A DNA stretch of 54,807 bases from an uncultured Bacteroidota bacterium (GCA_902790215.1 CADAQX010000011.1:1-54807); one strand, 5' to 3'. Counted from the first letter of the stretch, positions 21,743 to 30,436 are shown. Translations and numbers: made by a program. The notes: generated by a model not told the origin, from the sequence alone.

Positions 21743-22767
21743 GTGCCATTAAGACTATCCTTATGCTGCTGGCCATGGCCGGCGCGGCATTGTTTTCGGG
21801 TTGTGGCGACCTTGAACCCCAAGACACGCTGTTGTTTTTTTACGACGATTATCTGTCGCTCACCTGTCCCGAGCACGGCACCCCTGATTATGAAAAGGTT
21901 CAGGCCTGCCTGCAAAAGTATCTGTCGCCGCGGGCGTATGACGAACTGCAGCGGAGGCGCAACGCTGACCGCGACGACTGGTTAGACTATGACATATTCA
22001 TTCAAGGGCAGGACTGTTGGCCGGGCATCCATCTTGAAAGCGTTGTTATGATGGAGAACTCGAACTGGTATGATGTAACCATAGCATGGCCGGATTACAA
22101 CAACCGCGACAGCATTGCCGAGCGCAAGCATGTCTTCTTCTACATGGAAAAGGGCGACCACGGCTGGCAGATCGGTGCTGTGGATGACCGCCACAATCGT
22201 ATCGGCTCCGCTCCCCGCAAGGACGAGGCTGCACTGAAACGCCTTCAATGGAAAATTCAGTTAGAGGAAGGTGTCCGCTGGGAACATCAGTATGCTGACG
22301 ACATGGATCAGCTTCTGCAGCGCGAGGCGGACTACAACGACCGCCTGACGAAAGCAGCTGAGCAAATTGCCCAGGGGAAAGTGTTGACCGACTTTGAACT
22401 AATTGCCGACATTCCCACCACCCGCGACCGTTACTTGGTTTTCTGGCTCGAGAACGACGAACTAAACAACAATGGCACACTGGAGCAAAAAGCGCGTTAT
22501 CTGCTCATAGATTCCGTGGCTGTGCAGCGTGCCGCCGGTTGCTGCACACCCTTGTTGGAACGATACATTGGCATGCTGGAGTGGGCTGACGGTTGGCCTG
22601 CCGAATACATATACGAGGGGGTAAGCTATCTTCGCCACGTCCATCCCGCTGAAGTGGATGCCGCCATCGACAGCCTTTTCCCCGACAAGGAGTGGTTGAA
22701 GGACGAAATCAAAGACCATCAGGAATGGTTTGAGAAACACCCGGAAGAGAAATGGATTAAAAGGTAA
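21739..22767 (+). CDS. Lipoprotein of unknown function
   Basis: Encodes 342 residues with a lipobox in LFSGC (Cys22). The mature protein is acidic and aromatic, with a first domain of about 130 residues (TLLFFYDDYLSLTCPEHG, YEKVQACLQKYLSPRAYDELQ, NSNWYDVTIAWPD, HGWQIGAVDDRHNRIG) resembling the layout of DUF3828-type periplasmic domains. The second, helical half contains READYNDRLTKAAEQIA. No catalytic motif recognised. The start overlaps the dgkA stop by 4 bp, and the next lipoprotein starts 6 bp after its stop, so the three genes form an operon. Confidence 0.82.
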   Translation: MSAIKTILMLLAMAGAALFSGCGDLEPQDTLLFFYDDYLSLTCPEHGTPDYEKVQACLQKYLSPRAYDELQRRRNADRDDWLDYDIFIQGQDCWPGIHLESVVMMENSNWYDVTIAWPDYNNRDSIAERKHVFFYMEKGDHGWQIGAVDDRHNRIGSAPRKDEAALKRLQWKIQLEEGVRWEHQYADDMDQLLQREADYNDRLTKAAEQIAQGKVLTDFELIADIPTTRDRYLVFWLENDELNNNGTLEQKARYLLIDSVAVQRAAGCCTPLLERYIGMLEWADGWPAEYIYEGVSYLRHVHPAEVDAAIDSLFPDKEWLKDEIKDHQEWFEKHPEEKWIKR

Positions 22768-22773
22768 TGTGAT

Positions 22774-23265
22774 ATGAAAAAGGTTCTGTCACGATTGTTT
22801 GCCGTTGTGGCAACGCTCTGCCTGTTTACGGTCTGTGGTAATAAGGCCGATGACTCTTTTGTTTCCATAAGCAGTGAGGACTTGTCGCAGACTGTTATCT
22901 GTCCCCGGCAGGTATTGTTGCAAGAATTGGACAGGGATGTGGATGGCCTCATCACATGCGATACCGAGTATTATGTCCAGCTGCCGGAGCCTTTGGGCTA
23001 CCGGGGTGCCGAATATTGGCGGTTCTACATCCATTTCGACATTGTCTATAAAACAGGCGACTTTTGCTATGCCGTTGAGGGACGCACCCGCTTTCGCGAT
23101 ACTGTGCGCCGTTTTGCTGGGGAGGTGGTTGTGGATTCGCTGAGGACGATTTGGAATCTCGACAGTCTCGATGACTACACCTATAGGTCTATGCGTTACT
23201 TGAATATAGATGCCGGTGGATATCTTTACGGACACTACCTTTTCCGCGAAGATTGGATGAGCTGA
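22774..23265 (+). CDS. Lipoprotein of unknown function, probably C-terminally frameshifted
   Basis: Encodes 163 residues in the intact frame; signal with lipobox LFTVC (Cys21). The mature part shares the style of the upstream lipoprotein (YYVQLPEPLGYRGAEYWRFYIHFDIVY, YRSMRYLNIDAGGYLYGHYLF). The frame ends abruptly at REDWMS. In another frame, coding resumes at once as LDELNYGDLKEDSLIALYQ then ADADWWRR and a stop at 23335-23337, a natural-looking C-terminus. A single-base indel near 23240-23262 would join the two and give a protein about 23 residues longer. Sequencing error, recent mutation and a truly short protein are all possible. Confidence 0.75.
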   Translation: MKKVLSRLFAVVATLCLFTVCGNKADDSFVSISSEDLSQTVICPRQVLLQELDRDVDGLITCDTEYYVQLPEPLGYRGAEYWRFYIHFDIVYKTGDFCYAVEGRTRFRDTVRRFAGEVVVDSLRTIWNLDSLDDYTYRSMRYLNIDAGGYLYGHYLFREDWMS

Positions 23266-23362
23266 ATTATGGTGACTTGAAAGAAGACAGTCTGATTGCC
23301 CTCTATCAAGCGGATGCGGATTGGTGGCGCAGGTGAGAGGTTTCTCTAACCTCAGGGAATGA

Positions 23363-23401
23363 AAAAGAGTGGGCATAGGCAAGGCTGATGCACACTCTTT
23401 T
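23363..23401. terminator. Bidirectional terminator between convergent genes
   Basis: A 14-bp stem with one mismatch (AAAAGAGTGGGCAT / ATGCACACTCTTTT) encloses an 11-base loop. It has an A-run on the left and a T-run on the right, so it can terminate transcription from both sides. It sits between the lipoprotein operon (plus) and the dipeptidase gene (minus). Confidence 0.85.
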
Positions 23402-23422
23402 GTTTGGGGGTGTTCGGTTGGA

Positions 23423-25033
23423 TTAGAATCCCATGCCGAACATCTGCCAGTATTTGGCTTCGAGTTGGCTCCAGGCGTAGGAGGTGTTCTCGTATTGGTC
23501 GCGGGTGAAGTTGTTGAGGGTGGCGCGCATGTCGTCGGTACGGCCGAGGCGGTCGTAGCGTGCTGCTTCGCGCTCCACCACTTCCAAACGGGCAAAGGCG
23601 TTGTCCTCAAGACGTTTGAGCTCGGCGTTCATGGAGCCTTTTGTGCGCTGCCAAGCCACGGTGGCCAGTTTGTTGGCACGGCGGTATTTCCAGAGGATGG
23701 CGTCGGGGTTGTAGTCTTTGTGACCGCAGATGCTGTAGGGCTGGGGCAGTTCGCTGTTGCCGCAGAAGATGGGCACGCGCGGGGACTGGCCGGGGTTGTC
23801 GACCGACATCCAGCACACGCCGCCTACGCAGTCGGGCAGCCAGTCGCGCAGTTGGGCTACAAAGGAGTAGGAGCACCAGGCCACGCTGACGGTGCGGCGG
23901 AAGGTGATGGTGCCGGGGGCGATGTTGTTGAGGGTTTGCTGCATGGCCGAGGTGAGCCAGGGGTTGGCAATGGGGCTGGTGATGGTGTCGGTGTAGGGTT
24001 TGCCGTTTTTGTCCTTGCGGGTGACGGGCATCTTGACGTTCTGGCACATGTCGAGGTCGGTGCCTTCGTAGGTGCTGCGGAGCAGTTCGATGACTTTGCG
24101 CACATCAACGTTCTGGTCGGGACGGATGGAGAAGGGCAGTTCGTCCATGTCCATGGAGAGTTCGAGCGATGGCGCAAGGGCATTGAGGATGAAGTATTCG
24201 CGCTCGCGGAAGTTCTTGCCGTTGGCGTAGGAGGCATTGAAGGCTTTCCAGAAGATGAATTCGCCTTTGCCGTCCCACAGGCCGTAGCGACGGGCGACGG
24301 ACTCGATGTTGTCGGAGCACATGAAATACTCGGTGTTGCCACGCTGCAGACGGCCTATGCGGGGGATGTTGCAGCTGACGCCCACGTGGTCGTCGGGGAT
24401 GCGCTGGGCAGCCCATACGCCGCCGATGTTGTCCTTGCCTTCGCCCAGGATTTCCATCTGCCACACCTCTTTGGTGTCGGCAATGGTGATGCACTCACCG
24501 GCATCGGCGTAGCCATAGACTTTGACGAGGTTGCCTATGAGGCGGATGGCGTCGCGGGCGGTGGTGCAGCGCTGCAGTGCCACGCGTTCCAGTTCCTCGA
24601 TGAGGAACATGCCTGCGGGGTTGCGCAGGGTGTCGGGGCCGCCAAAGGTGCTCTCGCCGATGGAGAGCTGATGCTCGTTGAGGCAGGGGTAGGCGGTGTT
24701 GAGGTAGGCATAGGTGTGTGCCACTTCAGGAATGGCACCCACTAAACGCACACCGGTGGTGTCGCCGCGGAAGAAGGTATGGAGGGTGCCTTTGTAGACG
24801 GGATGTACGGTGCCCGGTTCGTGGTCGACGGCGGGTTCCATGTGCATCCATGTGCGGTAACGGCCGTCGCAGGTGTGGGAGGTGATGACGCTGCCGTCTT
24901 TGGAGGCGCGTTTGCCCACCATGATGCTGGTGCAACTTTGACCGTCGAACTCGGGTTGGCTGATTTCTTGTCCTGCGCAGGTGAAGAACAGGGCAATCAG
25001 GCTGATAGAAAATAAAATCTTCTTCATGGTCAT
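23423..25033 (-). CDS. C69-family dipeptidase, exported
   Basis: Encodes 536 residues. A signal peptide (residues 1-21, KKILFSISLIALFFTCAG) precedes the Ntn-hydrolase start CTSIMVGKRASKDGS, where Cys34 corresponds to the N-terminal nucleophile of C69 peptidases (PepD family) after processing. Conserved family pieces follow: HTCDGRYRTWMHMEP, NEHQLSIGESTFGG, CITIADTKEVWQMEI. An in-frame alternative start is Met3. These enzymes hydrolyse di- and short peptides. The leader predicts action in the periplasm, so cell-wall or dietary peptides are likely substrates. It lies downstream of the murL-murD2-M20 group but is separated from it by a 139-bp spacer with a hairpin repeat. Confidence 0.9.
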   Translation of the reverse strand: MTMKKILFSISLIALFFTCAGQEISQPEFDGQSCTSIMVGKRASKDGSVITSHTCDGRYRTWMHMEPAVDHEPGTVHPVYKGTLHTFFRGDTTGVRLVGAIPEVAHTYAYLNTAYPCLNEHQLSIGESTFGGPDTLRNPAGMFLIEELERVALQRCTTARDAIRLIGNLVKVYGYADAGECITIADTKEVWQMEILGEGKDNIGGVWAAQRIPDDHVGVSCNIPRIGRLQRGNTEYFMCSDNIESVARRYGLWDGKGEFIFWKAFNASYANGKNFREREYFILNALAPSLELSMDMDELPFSIRPDQNVDVRKVIELLRSTYEGTDLDMCQNVKMPVTRKDKNGKPYTDTITSPIANPWLTSAMQQTLNNIAPGTITFRRTVSVAWCSYSFVAQLRDWLPDCVGGVCWMSVDNPGQSPRVPIFCGNSELPQPYSICGHKDYNPDAILWKYRRANKLATVAWQRTKGSMNAELKRLEDNAFARLEVVEREAARYDRLGRTDDMRATLNNFTRDQYENTSYAWSQLEAKYWQMFGMGF

Positions 25034-25069
25034 ATGTGTTTTTTATTATTATTGTTATCAGTTTTTTTT

Positions 25070-25156
25070 ATTGCTTGATTGTCTGATTGCTTGATTGTTT
25101 GAGTAATTTGACCGCGCCAGCACTCAAGCATTTACACAATCAAGCATTCAAGCAAT
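25070..25156. repeat. 8-bp-unit hairpin element, family B, copy 1
   Basis: Left arm units GATTGCTT, GATTGTCT, GATTGCTT, GATTGTTT pair imperfectly (about 27 of 35 positions) with right arm units AAGCATTT, ACACAATC, AAGCATTC, AAGCAAT. The loop carries TTTGACCGCGCCAGC, shared with the copy at 44481. Heptamers of TCAATTT follow at 25165-25195 and run into the C-terminal codons of the M20 gene. Confidence 0.85.
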
Positions 25157-25172
25157 AGTTTATTTTCAAATT

Positions 25173-26252
25173 TCAATTTTCAATTTTCAACTTTATTAGA
25201 TTAATTAGGATGTGTGCGGCGGGTTCAATCAGTGCATCGGGGAAGTTGTAGTCGGGGTGGTGCAGTTCGGGCTGTTTCTCGCCGGAGCCGATGCCGAACA
25301 TGGCACCGGGGAAGATCTGCAGGTAGTGGGCAAAGTCTTCGGACCAGCGGAAAGGGGTGAGCAGGTGGCGGTAGCGGCAGTTGCAGTGCTGCTCGATGTT
25401 TTCGACTATGTCGGAGCGGTTTTCGGTGGCGGGGAACGGGTCGCGCAGGGTGTGGGTGACATCCAGCTTGTGTTGTGCGGCGATGTCGGCGGCGATGCTG
25501 TTGGCCTCGGCCAGCAGCTGCTCCATGACGGTGTTGGAGAAAGCACGGAGTGTGAACATGATGTCGGCTTGTCCGGCAGAGGTGCCGAAGGCTTCTTGGC
25601 CCAGTTGCACGCAGATGAGTGTGCTTTGGCGGAAGTGGTCGAGGTCGGTCTCGTTGTGGTTGTTGAGCCGGTTGAAGGCTTGAATGATTTCGGCGGTGGC
25701 GAGTCCGGGGTTGATGCCTTTCTCGGGGGTGGAGGCATGGGTGCTGCGGCCTTTGAGGCGGTAGATGATGCCTGTGGAGGCGGCGGCGAAGGTGCGGAGG
25801 TTGAGCACCACGGTGCCAAGGGGGAATCCGGGCAGGTTGTGGTAGCCGTAGATGCATTGTATGTTGTATTGCTGCAGGATGCCGGAGTCGAGTATTTTCT
25901 GAGCCCCGGTGCCGGTCTCTTCCTCGGGCTGGAAGATGAGGATGACGGTGTGGCCCGGTGCGGGTTTCTTCTTCCCAAGCCATTGTGCGGTTTGCAGCAG
26001 TATGGCGGTGTGGCCGTCGTGGCCGCAGCGGTGGCCGGAGGGCAGTGCGTCGATGTCGCCCCGGATGGCGATGGCGGGGTGGGAAAGTTCCGTGCCCCAC
26101 ACGGCGATGACCCCGAATCCTCCCACATGGGTATAGACTTTGTCGGGATGACATGCGGCGAGTTCACGCACGATGAGGTCGTGGGCGAAGTGTTCGTCGC
26201 CTGAGATGCCGGGATGGGCGTGCAGTTCGTGTCGTATTTCGGTGGATGTCAT
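25173..26252 (-). CDS. M20-family amidohydrolase
   Basis: Encodes 359 residues from ATG at 26252; longer frames upstream overlap murD2 and carry no family similarity. M20D landmarks: HELHAHPGISGDE near the N-terminus, IAIRGDIDALP, GHRCGHDGHTA (Cys76 and His78 as metal ligands), FQPEEETGTGA (Glu110-Glu111, catalytic base and ligand) and YGYHNLPGFPLG. The dimerisation domain sits in the middle. Relatives hydrolyse N-acyl amino acids, hippurate or aminoacyl dipeptides with Zn or Mn. No signal peptide, so cytosolic. Its ATG overlaps the murD2 stop (ATGA), suggesting a role linked to peptidoglycan peptide or N-acyl-glutamate metabolism. The last residues (KLKIEN) come from the heptamer array. Confidence 0.9.
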   Translation of the reverse strand: MTSTEIRHELHAHPGISGDEHFAHDLIVRELAACHPDKVYTHVGGFGVIAVWGTELSHPAIAIRGDIDALPSGHRCGHDGHTAILLQTAQWLGKKKPAPGHTVILIFQPEEETGTGAQKILDSGILQQYNIQCIYGYHNLPGFPLGTVVLNLRTFAAASTGIIYRLKGRSTHASTPEKGINPGLATAEIIQAFNRLNNHNETDLDHFRQSTLICVQLGQEAFGTSAGQADIMFTLRAFSNTVMEQLLAEANSIAADIAAQHKLDVTHTLRDPFPATENRSDIVENIEQHCNCRYRHLLTPFRWSEDFAHYLQIFPGAMFGIGSGEKQPELHHPDYNFPDALIEPAAHILINLIKLKIEN

Positions 26253-27556
26253 TGCTGTTGGATGATGTATTCTTTGTATGTGTTGCCTCGGTGTTCGAAG
26301 TTGGTAAAGCTGTCGTAGCTGGCTGCGGCAGGGGAGAGGAGGCATATGGTGCCGGGATGTGTGTGGCTGTAGCACCAGGCCACAATCTGTTTGTAGTCGT
26401 TATCGGAGAGGGTGTTTCTTCCGGAGAGCGGGTTTGGAGTCAGGCTTTGCCATTCGTCCTTCATGCGCTGACCGGCTTTGCCTACGAAGACGAGGTTGCG
26501 AATGCCGCTGTGTTTCGAGAGGTAGGTGCCGAGGGGGGTGTAGTCGATGCCCCGGTCGAAACCGCCGAGAATCAGTGTGTCGACAGGTTCGAGGGCATTG
26601 AGGGCGGCTATTGTGGCTTCGGGGATGGTGCTGATGGAGTCGTTGTAGAAGGTGATGCCGTGGTAGGTGCCTACCTGCTCGAGTCGGTGGGGAAGGCCGT
26701 GGAAGGTGGTCAAGGCGAGGGCGAATTGTTCTGCTGTGATGCCCAGCAGGGCGGTGGAGAGGTAGGCGGCATAGGTGTTGGAGAGGTTGTGGTCGCCGTG
26801 CAGGGGGGATGGCATGCCTGCCACCGGTGATTGCTTGGCTTTGCCGATGGAGTAGGGGTGGAGTGCGGAACAGGTCTGAGGCTCCAGTTCTTCGGCCAGC
26901 GTGCGGAGGTCGGGACTGTCGGTGCAGTAGAGGCAGTGGTCGCCGGGGTGTTGCCGGAGCATCATCTGCATCTTGGCCATCTGGTAGTCGCGGTAGCTGT
27001 GGTAGTGGTCGAGATGCTCCTGATAGAGGTTGAGGATTATGCCGATGTGCGGCGCGCGGTGTATGTTTTCCAACTGGTGGCAGGAGAACTCGGCCACCAC
27101 GATGGTTGTGCTGTCAATTTGGGGTATGATGTCAAAAAGGGGTATGCCCATGTTGCCGGCCATGATCACTTTCCTGGTGTTGCCGAAGGAGGTTTGGAGC
27201 ACATGGTGTATGAGGGCTGTGGTGGTGCTTTTGCCCTTGGTGCCGGTGACGGCAAGGGTCTGGTCGGCGAAGAGTTGGAGGAAGATGTCGGTCTGGGAGG
27301 TGACGGTGTCGAGGTTGCAGCGTCCCTCAAGTTTCATGGTGGGTATGCCCGGCGACTTGACGATGAGGTCGTAGGGGCGGCCTTTGGCTTCGTCGAGGCA
27401 GGCGTAGATCTCTTGGTCGTTGGCGGCAACGGTGACATGGGCGTCAGGCACGCACTGCTGTAGCAGGGCATGTGTGCTTTTGCCCTCGCGGCCATATCCG
27501 GCGATAAGAATGCGGCGGTTGGCCAGAAGATTGTCAAGTTGTTGCTGCCTGTACAT
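26249..27556 (-). CDS. murD2: MurD-type ligase, probably MurD2 (UDP-MurNAc-L-Ala:L-Glu ligase)
   Basis: Encodes 435 residues of the Mur ligase family: N-terminal Rossmann-like domain (ILIAGYGREGKSTHALL), central ATP-binding domain with P-loop GTKGKST (105-111) and AEFSCHQLENI, and C-terminal domain ending LLSPAAASYDSFTNFEHRG, the MurD-type end. MurD adds glutamate to UDP-MurNAc-L-alanine in the cytosol. Because it overlaps a murL-like gene by 23 bp, the characterised Xanthomonas pair is the best model: there MurD2 adds L-Glu and MurL epimerises it to D-Glu. L-Glu specificity here is inferred from context; an ordinary D-Glu-specific MurD is the alternative. Confidence 0.85.
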   Translation of the reverse strand: MYRQQQLDNLLANRRILIAGYGREGKSTHALLQQCVPDAHVTVAANDQEIYACLDEAKGRPYDLIVKSPGIPTMKLEGRCNLDTVTSQTDIFLQLFADQTLAVTGTKGKSTTTALIHHVLQTSFGNTRKVIMAGNMGIPLFDIIPQIDSTTIVVAEFSCHQLENIHRAPHIGIILNLYQEHLDHYHSYRDYQMAKMQMMLRQHPGDHCLYCTDSPDLRTLAEELEPQTCSALHPYSIGKAKQSPVAGMPSPLHGDHNLSNTYAAYLSTALLGITAEQFALALTTFHGLPHRLEQVGTYHGITFYNDSISTIPEATIAALNALEPVDTLILGGFDRGIDYTPLGTYLSKHSGIRNLVFVGKAGQRMKDEWQSLTPNPLSGRNTLSDNDYKQIVAWCYSHTHPGTICLLSPAAASYDSFTNFEHRGNTYKEYIIQQQ

Positions 27557-28958
27557 GTTGCTGGATTAAGTTGACGAGCGCAGGGCTCAGGTTGTGGCGG
27601 GGTTGGAGAGTGGTGAGGACTGTGGATTGCGTGGCGACGGGTGTGTAGCCTTCGAGCAGGACTGGGCGGTGGTTGGGATACCAGCGCTCGACAGCCATGC
27701 TCAGGGCGGTGTTCACTTCATCGATAGTGCCTACGCACTCAAAGGGTTTGGTCTCTGCGTGGCCGGTCAGCTCGTTGAAGAATTGAAGCATGGCAGGGTC
27801 GTCGAGCATATTCTTGCCAAAGATGGTGTCGAGCTGTTGCGGCGGAATGAAAGGGGAGAGGATGATGTAGGCGAACAGGCATTTGGCGCAACGCCCGCAC
27901 CAAATGTCCTCCTTGCTGCCCGCGTTGCAGCTGCGGAAAACGGGATGGTACTTCCCGTAGCGGCTGAAGAGCATGGCAATCTGCAGCTCGGAAAGGGGAC
28001 GGAGAAAACTGAAATAGTTGTATTGCGGCGAGACATGCTCTGCCACATAGCTGCGGAAGTCGTTCTCGAATTCGAGACTCTTGGAGTATTGGTGGTTGAC
28101 GCCGCTTTCTGCCACGGTGGCCTCGTTGGCGCTGCTTTCGTTGGAAAGGGCTATGTTGGGTATGCCGCTCAGCTGCGAGGCCAACAGGGTGTAGAAGGCC
28201 AGCATGGCGCTGAAGGGGGTGTGGCCGTTGAGGCATCCTTGGCTGTTGAGCTCAAGCAGGCGGGGGTGGATGCTGCGGTGGATGACAAGGACATCTTCCA
28301 TCGAATACCCTGCCGCTTCGATGCAGCCGATGGTGGCTCCGCGCGGGTTCATGATGAGCGGCACAGGGCGCTTCCCGCCAGCCAGATAGTCGGAGAGCAG
28401 CTCGAGCGTCACCACCGAGTCCTTGCCTCCCCCGATGGGAACCAAGTAGTTCGCTTGATTGCTTGAATGCTTGAATGCTTTAGTGAATGCTTGATTGCTT
28501 GAATGCTTGATTGTTTGAGTGTTTTCACTCAGGCATTCAGGCATTAACACATTCAAGCAATCAATTTCTAAAAAGTCCTCGATGGTGGCGTGGATGCCGT
28601 TGATGTAAAAGAACTCCCCCAAGCCGTTGAAGTAAATTTTCTTCCAAAAGTCAATCTGGCTGTCGGAGAGCGAGCCGCATTTCACCACTACCTTTGGCGG
28701 GCACAGGCATTTCCAGTAGCTAATCAGCTCTATCATGCCCATGTTGAACACCAGCGTGTCCATTGTTTCCTTGGGCTGGTCGAAGTTGAGGAACGGCCGT
28801 TTAGGGACAAAGGCCGTGGGGGTGAACAGGATGCTGTCGCCGATGCGGAAGGTAAAAACGATGTGCAGCCCGTCGGACTGCACATCGTATTGGTAACACT
28901 CATAGACAAACTCGGGGTATGTCTGGCGGAACGCGTCGTATTTTGTCTGGTTTGACAT
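27534..28958 (-). CDS. murL: MurL-like UDP-MurNAc-L-Ala-L-Glu epimerase with in-frame repeat insertion
   Basis: Encodes 474 residues. An N-terminal domain (1-130) is followed by a PP-loop-like nucleotide site PIGGGKDSVVTLELL (GGGKDS at 176-181), NESSANEATVAESGVNHQYSKSLEFE, and a cysteine pair motif DIWCGRCAKCLFAY near 370. This layout matches what I recall of MurL, which activates the terminal L-Glu of UDP-MurNAc-L-Ala-L-Glu with ATP and inverts it to D-Glu. The overlap with a murD gene supports it. Residues about 131-168 are encoded by an 8-bp-unit hairpin repeat and read as a low-complexity linker (NQAFTKAF with two KHSSNQ copies) just before the ATP site. Either the protein tolerates this insertion or its activity is affected. 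Confidence 0.78.
   Translation of the reverse strand: MSNQTKYDAFRQTYPEFVYECYQYDVQSDGLHIVFTFRIGDSILFTPTAFVPKRPFLNFDQPKETMDTLVFNMGMIELISYWKCLCPPKVVVKCGSLSDSQIDFWKKIYFNGLGEFFYINGIHATIEDFLEIDCLNVLMPECLSENTQTIKHSSNQAFTKAFKHSSNQANYLVPIGGGKDSVVTLELLSDYLAGGKRPVPLIMNPRGATIGCIEAAGYSMEDVLVIHRSIHPRLLELNSQGCLNGHTPFSAMLAFYTLLASQLSGIPNIALSNESSANEATVAESGVNHQYSKSLEFENDFRSYVAEHVSPQYNYFSFLRPLSELQIAMLFSRYGKYHPVFRSCNAGSKEDIWCGRCAKCLFAYIILSPFIPPQQLDTIFGKNMLDDPAMLQFFNELTGHAETKPFECVGTIDEVNTALSMAVERWYPNHRPVLLEGYTPVATQSTVLTTLQPRHNLSPALVNLIQQHVQAATT
28452..28565. repeat. 8-bp-unit hairpin element, family B, inside murL
   Basis: Units GCTTGATT, GCTTGAAT (twice), GCTTTAGT, GAATGCTT, GATTGCTT, GAATGCTT, GATTGTTT, then GAGTGTTTTCACTC as a tight turn, and complementary units CATTCAGG, CATTAACA, CATTCAAG, CAATCAAT. 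It lies wholly inside the murL reading frame without a stop or shift. Confidence 0.88.
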
Positions 28959-29011
28959 CAGTTAAAAGAATACCTCCGTGTTGCCTGAATAATCTGCGGC
29001 GGTGGTCCGCA

Positions 29012-30394
29012 TTATTTGAGTTTAAACTCTGTCGTTCCAATCAGGTTGCCGTTGGCATACAGGGTCAGCCTGTAGATACCCGATTCAAGCTCCATCTCGT
29101 CGTCCTTGCTCCAGTTCAGGTCAAACGGGCGGGTCTGGCCGGTGAACTCGAAGGCACGTACAGTGGTGTAGGTGGTGCGGACACCGTCGGCGTCGAACTT
29201 CTGCTCCAGCGTGCCGTTGTGCAGGATGACGTTGGAAGGAGAGGTGATGACAGCGTAGATGGTGATGGTGCCGGGCTCTACAACCGAATTGCCCATCAGG
29301 TAACCCTCAATGCGGAATGCTCCGGTGGCCGAAGCGCGCGACGTGGGCTTGCCGGTGCCGGAGGATTGGCGTTTGAGCGGGGTGACGGTCAGCTCCGAGG
29401 TGGTCAGGATGGAAGCGCGGCTCACCTTGGCGGCCATCTTGGCGTTCTCCACGGCCACATTCTCCACGTTCTTCTTCATCGAGACAACCTGGGTGCGGAG
29501 GCTGTCGTTCTCGTTTCTCAGCATGGCGTTCTCGGCGCGCAGGCGCTCAATCTCCTTATAGTACTCGTCGCACTGCACCTGCAGCTGGGCAAGTTTCTTG
29601 TTGATGGCGCCTTTGGTCTTGGCCACGTTGGTCTTCGACTCGCTGGCATTGGTCTGGGCGTTCTTGGCCTGCTCGTTGGCCTGGGCTACGAGGGCAACCT
29701 GTTTGGCCAGCTCCTCCTGCAGACGGTTGATTTCAGCCTGCTGCTGAGTGACCTGGTTCTGCAGCATGGCCACCTGAGCTGCATATTCGGTGCTGCTGCT
29801 GGCCTCCGTGGTGCGCTGGCCGAGCAGATAGGCCACGTGGGCGGCAAGAGAGTCGTTGATGCAGGTGAGGGCCACCTTGTCGTTGGAAAGGGCCACGATG
29901 CGGGCATCCTGTTCCTTCACGAGCATCTGCAGACGGGCCAAAGCTTCGCGGTCGCTGTAGTCGTCGGCGGCTCTCAGGGCGTTCAGCTCGGCGGTCTGCT
30001 GGTTCAGGCGCTCCTGCAGTCTGACTATTTCGGCCTTCTTGGCAGAGAGTTCGGCATTCAGTTTCTTCAACTTGGCATTGCTCACCTTCGATTTCACCCT
30101 TGATGACTTGGTGGCGGCAGGCTTGGCGCCGGCGTTGTTAAGCTGGTTGATCAGACGCTGGATTTCGGCAGCCTGGGCTTGGATGGAACTGTCCTTCTCG
30201 GCCAGCTGGCGTGTGTAGTCGTCGCAAGTGGCCTGCATCTCCTGATACTCCTTCATAATGTCGTTCAGGCGGGTCTGCATTTCGTTCACGGTGGGTCCGT
30301 TTTGCCCGTTTTGGTTGCACGAAACAAGGCAGCCGGTCATTAGAAAAGCAAGCGCAATTGCCTTGAAAATTGATTCCTTTCTCATTGTCTTCAT
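29012..30394 (-). CDS. Coiled-coil lipoprotein
   Basis: Encodes 460 residues from ATG at 30394; the open frame extends upstream past the promoter site, so the longer version is rejected. The signal ends in LVSC (lipobox). Residues about 35-340 are long coiled coil with heptad-like Leu/Glu/Gln/Lys stretches (AEIVRLQERLNQQTAELNAL, AEINRLQEELAKQVALVAQA, IERLRAENAMLRNENDSLR). The last 105 residues form a beta-rich domain (GAFRIEGYLMGNSVVEPGTI, YRLTLYANGNLIGTTEFKLK). It is probably anchored in an envelope membrane with the coil spanning periplasm. It lies 53 bp upstream of murL in the same direction, so a structural role near peptidoglycan synthesis is possible but unproven. Confidence 0.85.
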   Translation of the reverse strand: MKTMRKESIFKAIALAFLMTGCLVSCNQNGQNGPTVNEMQTRLNDIMKEYQEMQATCDDYTRQLAEKDSSIQAQAAEIQRLINQLNNAGAKPAATKSSRVKSKVSNAKLKKLNAELSAKKAEIVRLQERLNQQTAELNALRAADDYSDREALARLQMLVKEQDARIVALSNDKVALTCINDSLAAHVAYLLGQRTTEASSSTEYAAQVAMLQNQVTQQQAEINRLQEELAKQVALVAQANEQAKNAQTNASESKTNVAKTKGAINKKLAQLQVQCDEYYKEIERLRAENAMLRNENDSLRTQVVSMKKNVENVAVENAKMAAKVSRASILTTSELTVTPLKRQSSGTGKPTSRASATGAFRIEGYLMGNSVVEPGTITIYAVITSPSNVILHNGTLEQKFDADGVRTTYTTVRAFEFTGQTRPFDLNWSKDDEMELESGIYRLTLYANGNLIGTTEFKLK

Positions 30395-30436
30395 TGTATT
30401 TATGTTTTTTAATTTATCTAAGTGAAAAATTATTTG

